A stretch of 64,000 nucleotides of DNA, taken from assembly GCA_019054805.1 (NCBI GenBank), contig JAHQIY010000005.1:6059501-6123500 (forward strand), read 5' to 3'. Under the pieces are notes generated by a model that worked only from the letters and a program-made list of their open reading frames with translations, made no database searches and had not been told where the DNA came from. A program made the translations under genes and the position numbers. Of this stretch, positions 1-12,200 are shown one piece after another. The stretch is from Brachionus manjavacas. Taxonomy: Eukaryota; Rotifera; Eurotatoria; Ploima; Brachionidae. Within the stretch, counting starts at the first letter, position 1, and each line of letters starts with the position of its first letter.

Positions 1-409
1 TTTCCTTTACCGTTACCTATATACATTATCTTACATTTCTCAGTATTAAAAAGCATGTTCCAATCTTTTGACCATTTGACAAGGGCGTCTAAATCATTTT
101 GGACTGAGGCAAAGTCGGTTGAGTTTCTAATTGCTCTTAATAGTTTACTGTCATCTGCGAAGAGCTGACAAATACTTTGGGTTACGTTTGGCATGTCGTT
201 GATGAAAATCACAAATAGTATGGGTCCTAAAACACTTCCTTGTGCCACTCCAGAAAGGACGTCAAGCCATTCTGAGTATTCATTTTCGATTATTACTCTT
301 TGTTTTCTCTCAGTTAACCAGTTTGTTAGCCATATAATTAATTCACCTTTGAAGCCTATTCTACTTAGTTTGTATATAAGTTGTGCGTGATTTACTTTGT
401 CAAAGGCAA
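1..409 (-). mobile_element. LINE reverse-transcriptase fragment, runs off left edge
   Basis: Read on the minus strand this is one open frame from about 409 down to 1 with the palm of a non-LTR reverse transcriptase: AFDKVNH near 395-375, the SGVAQGSVLGPILF block at about 260-207, FINDMP, the catalytic FADD at about 160-149, and a KCKIMYIG stretch near the edge. The frame starts abruptly after AT-rich DNA at about 410, so this copy is truncated or rearranged there, and its 3' part lies outside the window. The last visible residues align with the start of the LINE fragment at 58240 (KCVVMHYG), so both probably belong to the same CR1/jockey-like group. Clade assignment is uncertain. Confidence 0.88.
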
Positions 410-1119
410 TAAATTAAAAAATTTTTTCAAAATCCTTAATCAATAAATATTTGTTATGTATTTTTAATTCTTAAAAAAATTTTCTTATTAAGGTTCGGGA
501 AATGCAAAACGTCCACACTATCTCAGTATTAGATTTTTGACTTCAAATTAGTATTTTACGTAAAGGAAAACCTTTACGAAAGAAAGAAAAAAAAGAAAAA
601 AAATTTTTCGGTGCTAGGAGTCTAAAGACACCAGAACCTAAGCAAGGTAGTATGTCTTCTGGGAGGTATATCTTACTAATTACTAGATAAACCCCCATCA
701 ACCGGCATATATTCTGAAAGAGCACAAAATTTTACGTCATAATATGAAGACTTAGTCCGCATCCTTTTTTTTTGCTCATGACGCATTTTAAAAGAGAAAA
801 AAAGAAAAAATTTAGTTGAATTTTAGAAAAAACTTGTAAAATTACATTTTTAAGAATAAAATATAATTTTAAGAATATTTAAGTTTTAAACTACTTGTTT
901 TAAATTGAATCAACTTTTTCCAAAACTACTATTTCCACAACTAAAATGATTTTTCTATATAAATAATAATAATTTTTTTTTTCTAAAATAATCATTATCA
1001 ATGTACTTTAAAAATAATCTTATATTTTCTCACCGGTCGATTTATCCTTTTATCATTTAAAACCATATAAATATTTTAGTTGATTTGCAGTTAATTAGAA
1101 TTTATAAAAAAAATTAAAG
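410..1119. other. AT-rich intron or intergenic DNA, nothing recognised
   Basis: Homopolymer-rich sequence between the LINE fragment and the first recognised polycystin exon. No coding similarity, RNA gene or clear repeat boundary was seen. An upstream polycystin exon or promoter could hide here but I cannot support one. Confidence 0.5.
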
Positions 1120-3265
1120 ATTGTCAAAGCATGTTCAGGTGACACCTATTCAAGCAATGTCGATTTTGATACGTGTGTTGATCAGTCAGCATCTTCTGTT
1201 TTCAATTGTGCTTCTTCTTTCCAAAAATCAGCATTTTCCTGCTCATCAATCGACCGGGCAGATCGCTTTACCAATTTCGCCAATACTTTTCAACAAATCC
1301 AATCATATGTGTTAACTCTAAAGCCTGGCTATAACATATTCACAAGCTTTCAAAATCTCATAATGAAACCAGGCTACATATTGGTCGTTCAGCCCACAGT
1401 CACAGGAACTCTGATTGATCTTGACCAAACAGTCTCAGGTCTGTCAGACTACCAGATTACCAATCCATTAACACCTCTTAATGGCAAGTTAAGGATAAAC
1501 ACCATAATGTCGCCTTTAAACAAAATATGGAGCGTTTCTCATCAATACACAGTCCAAAACAATTACTCAGTCTCGGTGACCCTGACAAATAGACTCAATA
1601 GCACGGACACAATATCAGTGTCCAAGTATGTGATGGTATACGAGTCTGTTCGCGACCTAATGGTCACAAGTCTGACCGGCGGTCTCATCTGCTTCAAAGA
1701 CAAAGACTGTACTCTAATTCCAACTGTGTCGTCCGGCAAGGACCTCACTTACAACTGGACTATAGACACAAATGTTTACAGCACCACTCAACTTCAATTT
1801 GTTCACCAATTCACCACTGTCGGAACAGTGGCCATCAGTTTGCTGGCTTATAACTTATTCTCAAATGAGAGCATTACCGTAGTGATCACAGTCACTGATC
1901 GCCTTGAGGGGCTTTACTTCAAGGCCGGCACTGGACCCCAAAGCGCTTCGGCAGTAGGCCAACAAGCCGGCTTTCTTTTCATTCTTCAATCTGGAGCCAA
2001 CTACATTTGCCATGTGGATTATGGCGATCAAACACACCAATTTGGAGATGATGTGTACAATTTGAACAACACCTTGATTTCACACGTTTACTCACAAGAA
2101 AAAGTCTACCAAGTGTCTATCACATGTGCCAACCAAATCAACAGCTTGAGCCTCAACTTTGACCACCATGTCCAGCACGAGCTCACCGGATTGAAATTGA
2201 GCAAAAATGTCGCATTGGTAGACCAGCCATTTTACATTGAGTTTTCACTTGAATCCGGTTCGGCCATTTCCGAATCACTGCTACTCTTCAACAATCAACA
2301 AGAATCGATCACGTTCGATGCACTCAGTGGAAAAGGTATTCTACATGGAGGATTCTCGTTTGCCAATAGACACCCTATTTACATTGAGCTAAAAAATTTT
2401 GTTTCCTCAATTAGGCTAAATGCCACTTTTGAAATAAGCTCGCCAATAATGAATCCAAGTTTTGAGATTAGCCCATCGGGTGATTTGGCCACAGACAAGT
2501 ATTCATTTCCGCATGAAAATTTCATTGAAGTCAGAATGGACTCCGGTTCTAATGTGAGAATAGAAATAAATACTGATTTTTATGGTCAGCTTTTACCAAA
2601 TGGTCTAAATCTACTGGACATTCAAACGACTGGCGAGTGGTCCGCTGTTGCCAATAGTGCATTCAACACTTACAAAATAAACTATAATTTTATTAACCCC
2701 GGCGATTACTTGATCAAAGTGACGCTCTCTAACCATCTGGGAAGCTTTATACTAACTAAGCAAATAAGTGTAATTAGCAAAGTGGATGGACTGGTGCCTG
2801 CTTTGGCCGATTTGAACCCTGACAATTATGTTTTGTTTGAAGTGACTGATGGAACAGCAGGAAAAGGCGTTGCTGAATTTGTGTTCCAGTATGAGGCAGA
2901 GTCGAAAGCGGGCTCGCATGCATCAATTGTGTTCTGGCCTGGTGACTTGACCAATTTGACAAATGGTCCCTTTTTATTCAAAATGGACTTTACTAGAAAT
3001 ATTTCGGTGACTCCAATCAAATATGTCTACAACGCTACCGGGACTTATGAGGCCAAATTTTTGCTCTACAATGACAGAGGATCGAAAAGCTTTAGCTTAA
3101 TGGTGCATGTGGTGATTGGAATATTTGGCTTTTACATTGATGTATTGCCAAGAAGTGTCGGGCCAAATGAAAAGTTTACAGTCTCAGCCTACATGATTCA
3201 AGGAGAGAATGTAAATTATACTCTAAAGGTTGACGATGTTGTAATCAACGAATATCCCAGAACTA
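1120..3265 (+). CDS. Polycystin exon 1 (of those seen): PKD-type repeats
   Basis: A 2.1-kb exon. Near its start is a Cys-rich stretch (CSGD...DTC...FNC...FSC), then repeated about 90-residue beta modules whose signatures include Y-x-CHVDYGD and a final strand of the form YxVSITCANQIN, typical of polycystin PKD repeats. The acceptor is not certain: the frame is open from 1108, and AG dinucleotides at 1118-1119 (used here, phase 0) and 1128-1129 are both possible, neither with a good pyrimidine tract. The donor at 3266 (GTAAAT) leaves phase 1, matching the acceptor at 5101. Many N-x-S/T sites fit an ectodomain. Confidence 0.85.
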
Positions 3266-6200
3266 GTAAATTACAAATTTTAATATTTTAATTTTAATTA
3301 ATAATTATTTTTTCCCTGACCCTATCTTTTCTTTTTACTATAAAAAATTAACTCAATGATTTTAAGCTTGTCTCTTAGGTTAATTTGCTTTTTTATGAAT
3401 CCTAAAAAAAAATTAGAATAATAGAAATTCAAGATATTAAAAGAATATGGATGAAGATTAAAAAAACATATAAAATGTTACTAAAACATATAAAAAGTGA
3501 ATCAAGCATAAAACTATTTTTATTTTATAAAAATGTGAATCAAAACATAAACTCATTTTTAAATTCTGTGAATAAAACATAAATTAAATTTATCAAAAAG
3601 TGATCCAAAACATATAAATTTATACAAAGTATAAAAAAAAATTTAAGTTAATTTGATCAATAAAAAAGGTGAATTTTATGAAATTTTAATTTAATTTTAT
3701 GAAATTTTAAAGGAAATTTTATGATCATCCATATTGCTTAGAATAAAGATTTTTTAAGAAAATTTTCATTTTTAAATTTCGATTTTTTCCATGCTTTATA
3801 AGTTCTTAAAAAGAAATAGTTCAAGAGACATTTAATCTCTCAAGTCTCAAGTCAAGTCCAAGTCCGGACTTTTTTTTAAAACTTTTTTCAGAAGTCCGAG
3901 TCAAAGACTTTTATTTTTTTATTAAAAAAATAAATAAATTAAAAAAATTGTGTTTGTCTTGATGACTCTGTAAAGTCTCGGATTTGGACTTTAGGGATTT
4001 AAACCAAGAAATAAATAAAACAATTTAATTTAGTCAAAAATTTATTTAATGGAATCCGAAGTTATGTTGTGGTTTAAATAGTAATTAGAACATGTGATCC
4101 AACTGCAGTTAATCTAAGAACGTGCGGCTCTAAAAAATTATAGAGACTTGTCAAGATTTGGTTCTAAACAACTTGAATTTCCGAGATCTCAAAGTCAATT
4201 TTTTCTCCAGTTTTACAAATTAATCAAATAAATTGTTCTGTTTTCCCATTTATGTAGAGTAATTACTCTAGGAACGGAAGATCACGAAAATTTGTGCCTA
4301 TTTCTCAACTACTGTCAAAGAATTTTTCCAGTCATTTTTTATTGCTTAACATGATCGTGAGATTTTTTTTACATTCATTGAATTTGACGATTTTTTAACA
4401 AAAATTGCAAGAAAAATCTGAATTATAGATGAACATAATTTATTTATTTTTTGAATTTAAAATTTATAAGTCAAGATTTAATTAATTAAAAAAATATTAA
4501 AATTTAAGATTTTCATTTATTTCTTAATAAGAATAATTCAAGATCTTATTAATTGATCTTTCACTTAAATGTAATATTTCTTTTTTGAATCTTCTTGATT
4601 AAGATCTTACAAGAAAATTTAAAAAATCTTAAAGCAACTTAAACGAGTTAGAACTTTTGGCAAAATTCCCAGATCGTGTCAAGGTCTTAGAAAACTTTAA
4701 GATCTTAATCAAGAATTTTAAACAAGATTCAAATCAAACTCATTATTTTTTACTCGTAAGAAATGAGCAAGATCTTAAATTTGACATATCATAATTTTAA
4801 AATTGAGAATTTTTTTGAGTAAAGAAACTGATCTTATTGCTAATAATATTATTAAAACAGTGTGAAAATTTAGAAAAAAAAATAGAATCAAAATGGAAAT
4901 AGATAAATAAACTTAAAACTTTTTTAAAGAATCTAAATTTTTAAATGCTCTTCACTCTTTGGAACTTAAGATGGCACTGCTAAAAAATTTCTTCAAAAAA
5001 TTTAAAAATAAATTTAAATATCAAAAATTTGTTTACAATCAAAATTTAGAAAAATTAACAATTATTTAACTAAAATTTAGAAATTAATTTTGTTTTCTAG
5101 GCTTGAGTTACGAACAGCCCGATTCTCAAACATTAACTGCTGGACCTGTCGGTGTCTACAAAATTGATGTCATTGCCATAGATAAATATCTTCCTGTAAC
5201 AAGATCCTTCACATTGAATGTGGTTCAGAAAATATCTTCGTTTGCTTTGAACGCATCGCCAAAATTAAGAATAAATGATGATTCAAGTAAGAGTTTTCTT
5301 CATATTATGATTTTCTTAGTAAATAAATATAAATAACAAATTAAATAAAATAGATTGTTATTTGTAATCATAAAATGTAAAATATTTTTACAAAAATGAA
5401 TTTCGTTAAGTTTTGACTGATTTCAACTAAAATTAATAACGTAATTATCCATATTGAGTGAAATGTCTTTAAAAAAGAGTACCTTATTTTAGTCAAACGT
5501 TCTTATAAAATGTAAAAGATTCTTAAATGATATGTCGCTAAATTCAGATGATTACGCTATTATGCGAACAGACAAATAATTCCTAATTTCTAATTTACAG
5601 AAACATAAAATTGTTTTTGAAACTAAAAGAAAAAAATTAACAAAAAAAAGATAAATAAGACACATTTTACCAAGAATTATTTTAATTCTATGCAAGCAAT
5701 TTTTTTAGGAAAAAAATAGTAACTTGAATAGCTGAAATTACGTCATTTTACGCAATTTTACGACACAAAAATGTTTTTTATTGATAAAAAGAAGAAAAAA
5801 TCATTTTTTTTCTGAATTTAATATTTTATCTTTATTAAATATTTTATCTTGAACAAATAAAAACATTATCATTTTTACCTTTTTTAAGAGATGATACGAA
5901 AAATTACACAATTTTTGGTAAAATTTTGGATTATAATATTTGAGTGAAATTTAATTTCATCGAATTTGACTTAAATCAATAAGATATTTAAATGGAAAAT
6001 TTATTTATTAATTGATTCAACAATGATCAAATATTTTATTAGAATATTTTAATTATTTTAATTTTTAAATTTTATTTTATTCTATCTAAATTAAAATAGT
6101 TAATTTAAATAACTTCGAAATGGCAACTTGAAGTTCATGATCATGATCACTTGATCAAAACTTAATAGATTAAAATCTTAATAAAAATGATGAAAAATTT

Positions 6201-9200
6201 TTTTTTTAAAATACTTTTTAATTAAACACAAAATGTTATTATTTTAATTAAATAAAAAAAAAAAAATTATCCAAATGATTTTTAATTGATTTAAAAAAAA
6301 AATATATATGTAAATTTTTTAGACCAATATATTACAGCGAAACAAAGTTAAATTTTGTATTATAAAATTACAAAATATTGATTTAGATTTTATTTTACTT
6401 CAGATATAAGTTTTATTCATATTATTTTATTCCTAATTAAAGATTAAACAATTCATGCTTAATAATTTTTGAAAATTTAGCATTTAAAAAATTGATAAAA
6501 AATACCTTTATTAAATCATAAACTAAAAATTTTGATCTAAAATTTACATGTAATCATAAACTTCAAATTGCCCTTTGAAATATTGATTTTAATATATTTT
6601 TTAATATATTGATTAAGTCTATAATTTTTCTGCAAATTTTTTCATTGCCATTTACCACCAAAATTAAGTCTCTGCAATTACTCTGCAATTTAATTTCAAT
6701 GATTTGCTAATACATTTAATGCTTTGCAAACTTGCAGAGTTATTGCAGAGACTTAATTTTGGTGGTAAAAAGCTTGCACAAGATAAAAAATTTTGCCGAA
6801 AAATTTTTAGACTGATTTAGAAAAAGTTTTCATTTAAGAAATTTATTTTTGAGCTTATTTCGTAAGTTTTAATTGTCTAATCGTTTAAAATATAAATAGT
6901 TATTATTATTAATAATTACCAAAAAAATAAAAAATTCTTTCATTACTTGAAAAAAAATTATTTTTTAATGTTTAGATCCGCTTTCGAGGACTTTTACATT
7001 TTCTATTGGTATCAATGATCCAAATGCAATGTTTTTGATTGATTATGGAGACAATTCTATCATTGATTTTCCAAAGCCAGTCAATTCTCAAACTCAACTG
7101 ATTCATGAATACTCTAAAAGTGGTCTTTATAAAGTTATCGTAACTGTTTACAATGCTGTATCATCTATTTCCAATTCAATAACTGTAATTACATTTAACT
7201 TTTCAATAAAATATTTAAAAAAAATGTTATCAAAGGTGCAAATAGCAGCTGATTTTGCTGGATTGAATTGTCGGCTTTTTTGGAGACCATTTGACTCGGA
7301 CGGTACTATCGAATACGAGTACACTTTTAGTGGAGATCAATACATAGTTAAGAAAGATTTCGACCTTAGATTTAAGTGCACATGGCTGAGATTAGGTAAA
7401 TAAATTTTGTTATCCTTTTAATAGTTTAATTAATAATTAGTTAACTTTTTTTGTTAAGACACGCAATCAACTATTTTTTTAAACTAATTTAGTAGCTGTA
7501 GTAGTTTATTCAATCAAAAAGGCTAAAGTCGAGTCCAAAAGGGTCAACTAAATAAAATATAAAATAAATAAAAATCAAAGAATCAAATTGTAGTTTAAAT
7601 TTCAATAATAATAATAACGCCTAGTAGTTTAGTGGTGGGTCTTAACTTAAGAGTAAAAAATAAGAGTAAAAAATAATGTGAAATAAACTGATGTTGTTGC
7701 GTTGTAGATATCTCGGGATTAGTATTAAATTAAGGAAAAAATATTTGCAGTGGGAGAAGTGGAATATCTTAGTGAGACAATATAGGGATTGAAAAATAAT
7801 CTTGTTTTTGGTAAATAAAAGAGAATGAGCTTATTGTGTTTTGTTAAATTTTATTGTCTAAATAGAAAGTGGCCATTCTGTGACAAAAGCTTAATAAAAC
7901 GTTAGCCATCATGCACGTACAATGTGTTAGTCCGTGAAAACACTTCAGGGATAGCGGGAAATTATGGGGGAACAGTGAGACAAAAAATAAAAATTTTGAA
8001 AAACATTTATTTAACTTTTATTTACAGTACCGATTTGACAAGTGGATTTCTGGTACTTTGTAACGAAATGAAAATTTACGTAAAAATTGGTTAAAAAGAA
8101 AATGCAAAAAAAACCCCGGATTTTTTGAATTTTTTATTATTTTCTAATACAGTGGTGTTCCGGATTTAGTAATTTACGTTATTTTACGTAAAAAATAGTA
8201 AATTTACCGAATTTTACGTAATATATTGTAAATTTACGTAAATTTACAAAAGTATTCTATTTTGGTTCACCTTAATTCTATTTTGAACAAAAAAATTGGA
8301 TGAACCAAATTGGAGCTCACAAAATCTGAGAACAAGAATTCACCTAACTGACAAGTCCCAGTTTTTCAACGACTGAATAAAAACTGTAATCTAAGTGAAT
8401 TATTCATCTTTTTTTTTATTATTTAACTTTATTTTTGTTTTTATTCTGATGGAGCATTTGCTCGGTAAAAAATATATAAATGAATTGTTAAAAAGTTAAA
8501 AGAGAATTTTCAATATTTTTTTAAAATTTCAAAGCAAAAATTTAACTCATTCTATTTCAACAAAGAATTTAATTCCAAATATGAAAATGTTTGCAATATT
8601 TGAAACATCGCACTTTTTCAATTTTATTTCAACATTGGATATATTTTATACGCAAAAAATTCAATTTCAATCTGGTTTAGTAAACCAGATAAGTTTTAGT
8701 TAACTAAACTAAAGAAAAAACTCCCATCACTAGTAGTTAAAACTCTCCATCAACTTCTACTTCTTACTTGCATACAATGAGCGATCTGATTTTTCTTTTT
8801 TCACGTGCCATTAATCTAAGCTTTCATGTTTTATAAAACGTGCTCTTAGAGTTCATGATATATTTATTTTATTTTTTTAAACAAATAGTCACATTATAAA
8901 ATCATTAATAAAGCATTTAAAAATTGAAGGAAAAATTGATTATGATGAAAATGGGGAAAATGCTCCCAAAAGCTTTTTAATTTAAAGAATATTACATATT
9001 TCCAAGAAACATCACCAACTTAATATCAAATTATTAAATTTCGTTTTATAAATATTTACTTTCAAAGTTGTAACACTAGGAGGGCCGGGTCTTTAATTTT
9101 TTTGCTCTAGCAAAAAATAATCTTAAATTTTAAATAATTTTGAAATAAAATTAAAAAAAAGATTAAGTTAAACTGTAAAGTCTCGATAAAAAAGATAAAG

Positions 9201-12200
9201 TCTCGATTTTGGACTTTAGGGATTAAAGCCAAGAAATAAATAAAACAATTTCATTTAGTCAAAAGTTTATCAAATGGAATCAAAAGTTATCACAAATAAT
9301 TAGTGGTTTATATAGTAGTTAAGTGTTAGCTTGCTCTGCCTGCAGTTACTACTTTACTACATTAAAATAAGGAATGAGATGTCAAAACTCGGATCTTAAC
9401 AAAACGACAACAAGGGGTCATACTGTTCCTTTGTTGATTAAAATGAATTTTCATGTATCTATATTGATAAAAAGGGAAATGAAAATTGTTCAAAAAGTAA
9501 AAAGTTAACTTGTTGAAAATGTAGTGAGAGTTGATCAGATTTAATTAATTAATTTTTTTTTATGATTTTAAAATATAAGCTGACCTAGCTGCTTTTAAGC
9601 TTTAATCAAATAGTGATCAAATTGAGGCCTCCGTTCTTCCTCCTTTAAAAAAAATTTCTTCCTTTTTGTATTAATGTAAAATTTCTGATGAACAAAAATA
9701 CTTCTATATGCGAATTTAAGTGATCAATTGTGATAACTAAGTGACATTTTTGAAAAACAATTTAGGTAAAAATCGGTCACAACTATTGTATGAGCATATC
9801 TTAGATTCGACCCATTCTATTTTAACTATTAAATATTAACTAAATATTTAAAAAATTAAAGTTGATTTATGTACCTATTCTTCTCTTTCTTATAAAAATT
9901 GCTTTATCATAATTCACCAGAAAATCTTAAATTTCAATCGGTAAAAAAATGAAAATGACCAATGTCAAAAACAAATAAAGGAGAAAAAAATTTGTTTTTT
10001 TATTCGAGATTAATTAAAGGCTTTTTGATCACGTGATCAATGTTGAAAATTTCAGCATTTAAGTTGTCAATATTTAATAATAATAATAATAATACGAATA
10101 AATTAATAATAATAATAATAATAATAAACTTAATTTTTACAGATTTTATAAAGAAAATGTATTAAATAAATGAAGTGTTAATCAGTCTTTTATGCACAGG
10201 GGCATTAGCCTGTTGATTAACCTTGAATCCTAAAAAAAAAAATTTGAAATTCAATAAAAAATAAAAAATAAAAATATTTTTTTTTAAATTAAATTAAAAA
10301 AAGAGTTTTATATAGTGTCATATAATGTTCTGCAATTTATTATTTAGTAATAAATTTTTGATGGACAAAAAAGTAAATATTAAAACTTTAATAATATTCT
10401 GTGCAGAATGGCATTTATCTAAATTAGCTGAAATCAGTGATTTCTGTTTTTTTTTGGAAAAATTAAAAAAAAGTGGCTAAGTTTTTAAGATTAAATTTAA
10501 AACTTAATCTTGGAGGAGATTCATCAATGATTTAAAAAACTAATAGATTATTTAAACTTTCTGTTAAATAATAAAAAATTAAAAAAAATTGTTTTATAGA
10601 TGCCTATCCAACATCCATCCAAATAAAAACTGGGGGTCAACTACTCGGCAATACAGTGACTGACGTATCCAGTTTACAAAAAATACAAACTTTAAATACA
10701 GTAGGCTATGTGGTACCAGTTGACAAAAGCCTTCTGCCATCAACAGTAAAAAAATTTTTAATTAAAAAAATTAATTTAAACTTTAAATAAAAGAGATCTC
10801 TATTCGAAGTAATTATTAAAAATGCAGCTTTTTCAAGAAGTTTCAAAACCAACATTTCAATCTATTCCGGTATCCGCGATTTGAGCATTCTAAAACCTGA
10901 ATCGGTAATTTTGGTAAACACTGACCATCAATTTTGGGTCAATTACAAATCAATGGGTTCTCCATCTTGCTCTGCAGTTGAATACATCAATTCAGAACTT
11001 AGATACTCAATTGGGTCGTTTGGCGATGCAGCATTGTGCGCCAATTTATTCCCATCAATAAGATACATCCAGGCATACGATCTTTCTTTGCCAGGCACTT
11101 GGACTTTTGTTGCCAAATTTTCCACCACAGGCAGCCTTAAACTTAACATTTATATCAAAAATCAGCTCGAATCTCTTTCCGTATCTGAATACATTTCTGT
11201 TGTTCCGAGTCTTGGTCAGTGTGAACTGCCTAGAGCAGACATCATAAACAAAGCTTCACTATTCTACGAGCCAAAGAGACACAAGATATCTGATCTTTTG
11301 TACCTGCTGACCAATACAAGAGTAAATTGTAGCACAAATAGTAGAAATGTAAAAGAATGGCAAATCTACACAGTTGATAAGAAAAGTGGTAGCATTGGCC
11401 AGTTGGTTAATTTGGTCGATAACCCTACTGTCAATTATGCCGAACTGGTCATTCAGCCAAACACTCTAGCCTTAGGTCTGTACAAAATAACTTATAGGGT
11501 AAGCATGTTGTTCAATTCAATCTACACAAGCCATTCAGAGACCTTTGTTGAGATAGTTCCTTCTGGTATAGTTATTTCATCTTTAGTTGGCCAATTTGGA
11601 GATGGTATTTATGAGATAGCGCGCGGAATCAATCAGCCTATAGTCCTGAATCCCGTGATGTATTCAGTTGATTTGGACGGAAAGACAGAAATGAGCTCGC
11701 TGAAGTTCACCTATTTCTGTAAGCTCATTGAAAATGAAATTGAGCTTGACTATGCTCGTCTTGGAGCAAGTACTATGACAGATCTGTTGACCATAAAGAC
11801 GCTGTATGACACTGAATCGGACATCAAGTCTTTGATCAGCAACAATTCAAAATCATGTTTTCAATCAGCTGATAGCTTCGAGTTCGATTCAACAGGAAAT
11901 GTGATGAGTATTAAGGCAAGAGGCCTAGACTATGTTAAGAATAGAAAATATGAGATTTTGATAAAAACAAATCATCTCGGATATGAGTATAGCTCCAAAA
12001 TTCGAATTGAAATTTTGAACCAAAATTTTGTGCCAGTTATTAGCATCAAGTAAGTTATTATTTATTTATTTGCTAACTGTACTGAGCTTACGCTCCTTCA
12101 GAATAGGAAAAAATAAAAATAAAAAAATAGAATAAAGTTAAATAAATTAAATTAAAGAAAAATAAAAGTGTTGGGTAGACATGGAATAAGTTGAGTTAAA

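Larger units (their letters stand above)
7396..10599 (+). other. Intron (3204 bp) with repeat fragments
   Basis: Holds an ACGTAAA-rich repeat at about 8155-8260, a LINE 3' tail at about 8447-8480 (TGATGGAGCATTTGCTCGG), a block at about 9175-9300 shared with 3970-4070, and an AAT microsatellite at about 10075-10127. No coding signal. Confidence 0.6.

Noticed and set aside
193-390. Plus-strand 65-codon frame
   Set aside because: Antisense of the LINE reverse transcriptase, which reads cleanly on the minus strand.
1121-1315. Plus-strand 64-codon frame
   Set aside because: Shadow of the polycystin exon: the frame one base over is open back to 1108 and continues in the PKD-repeat coding frame.
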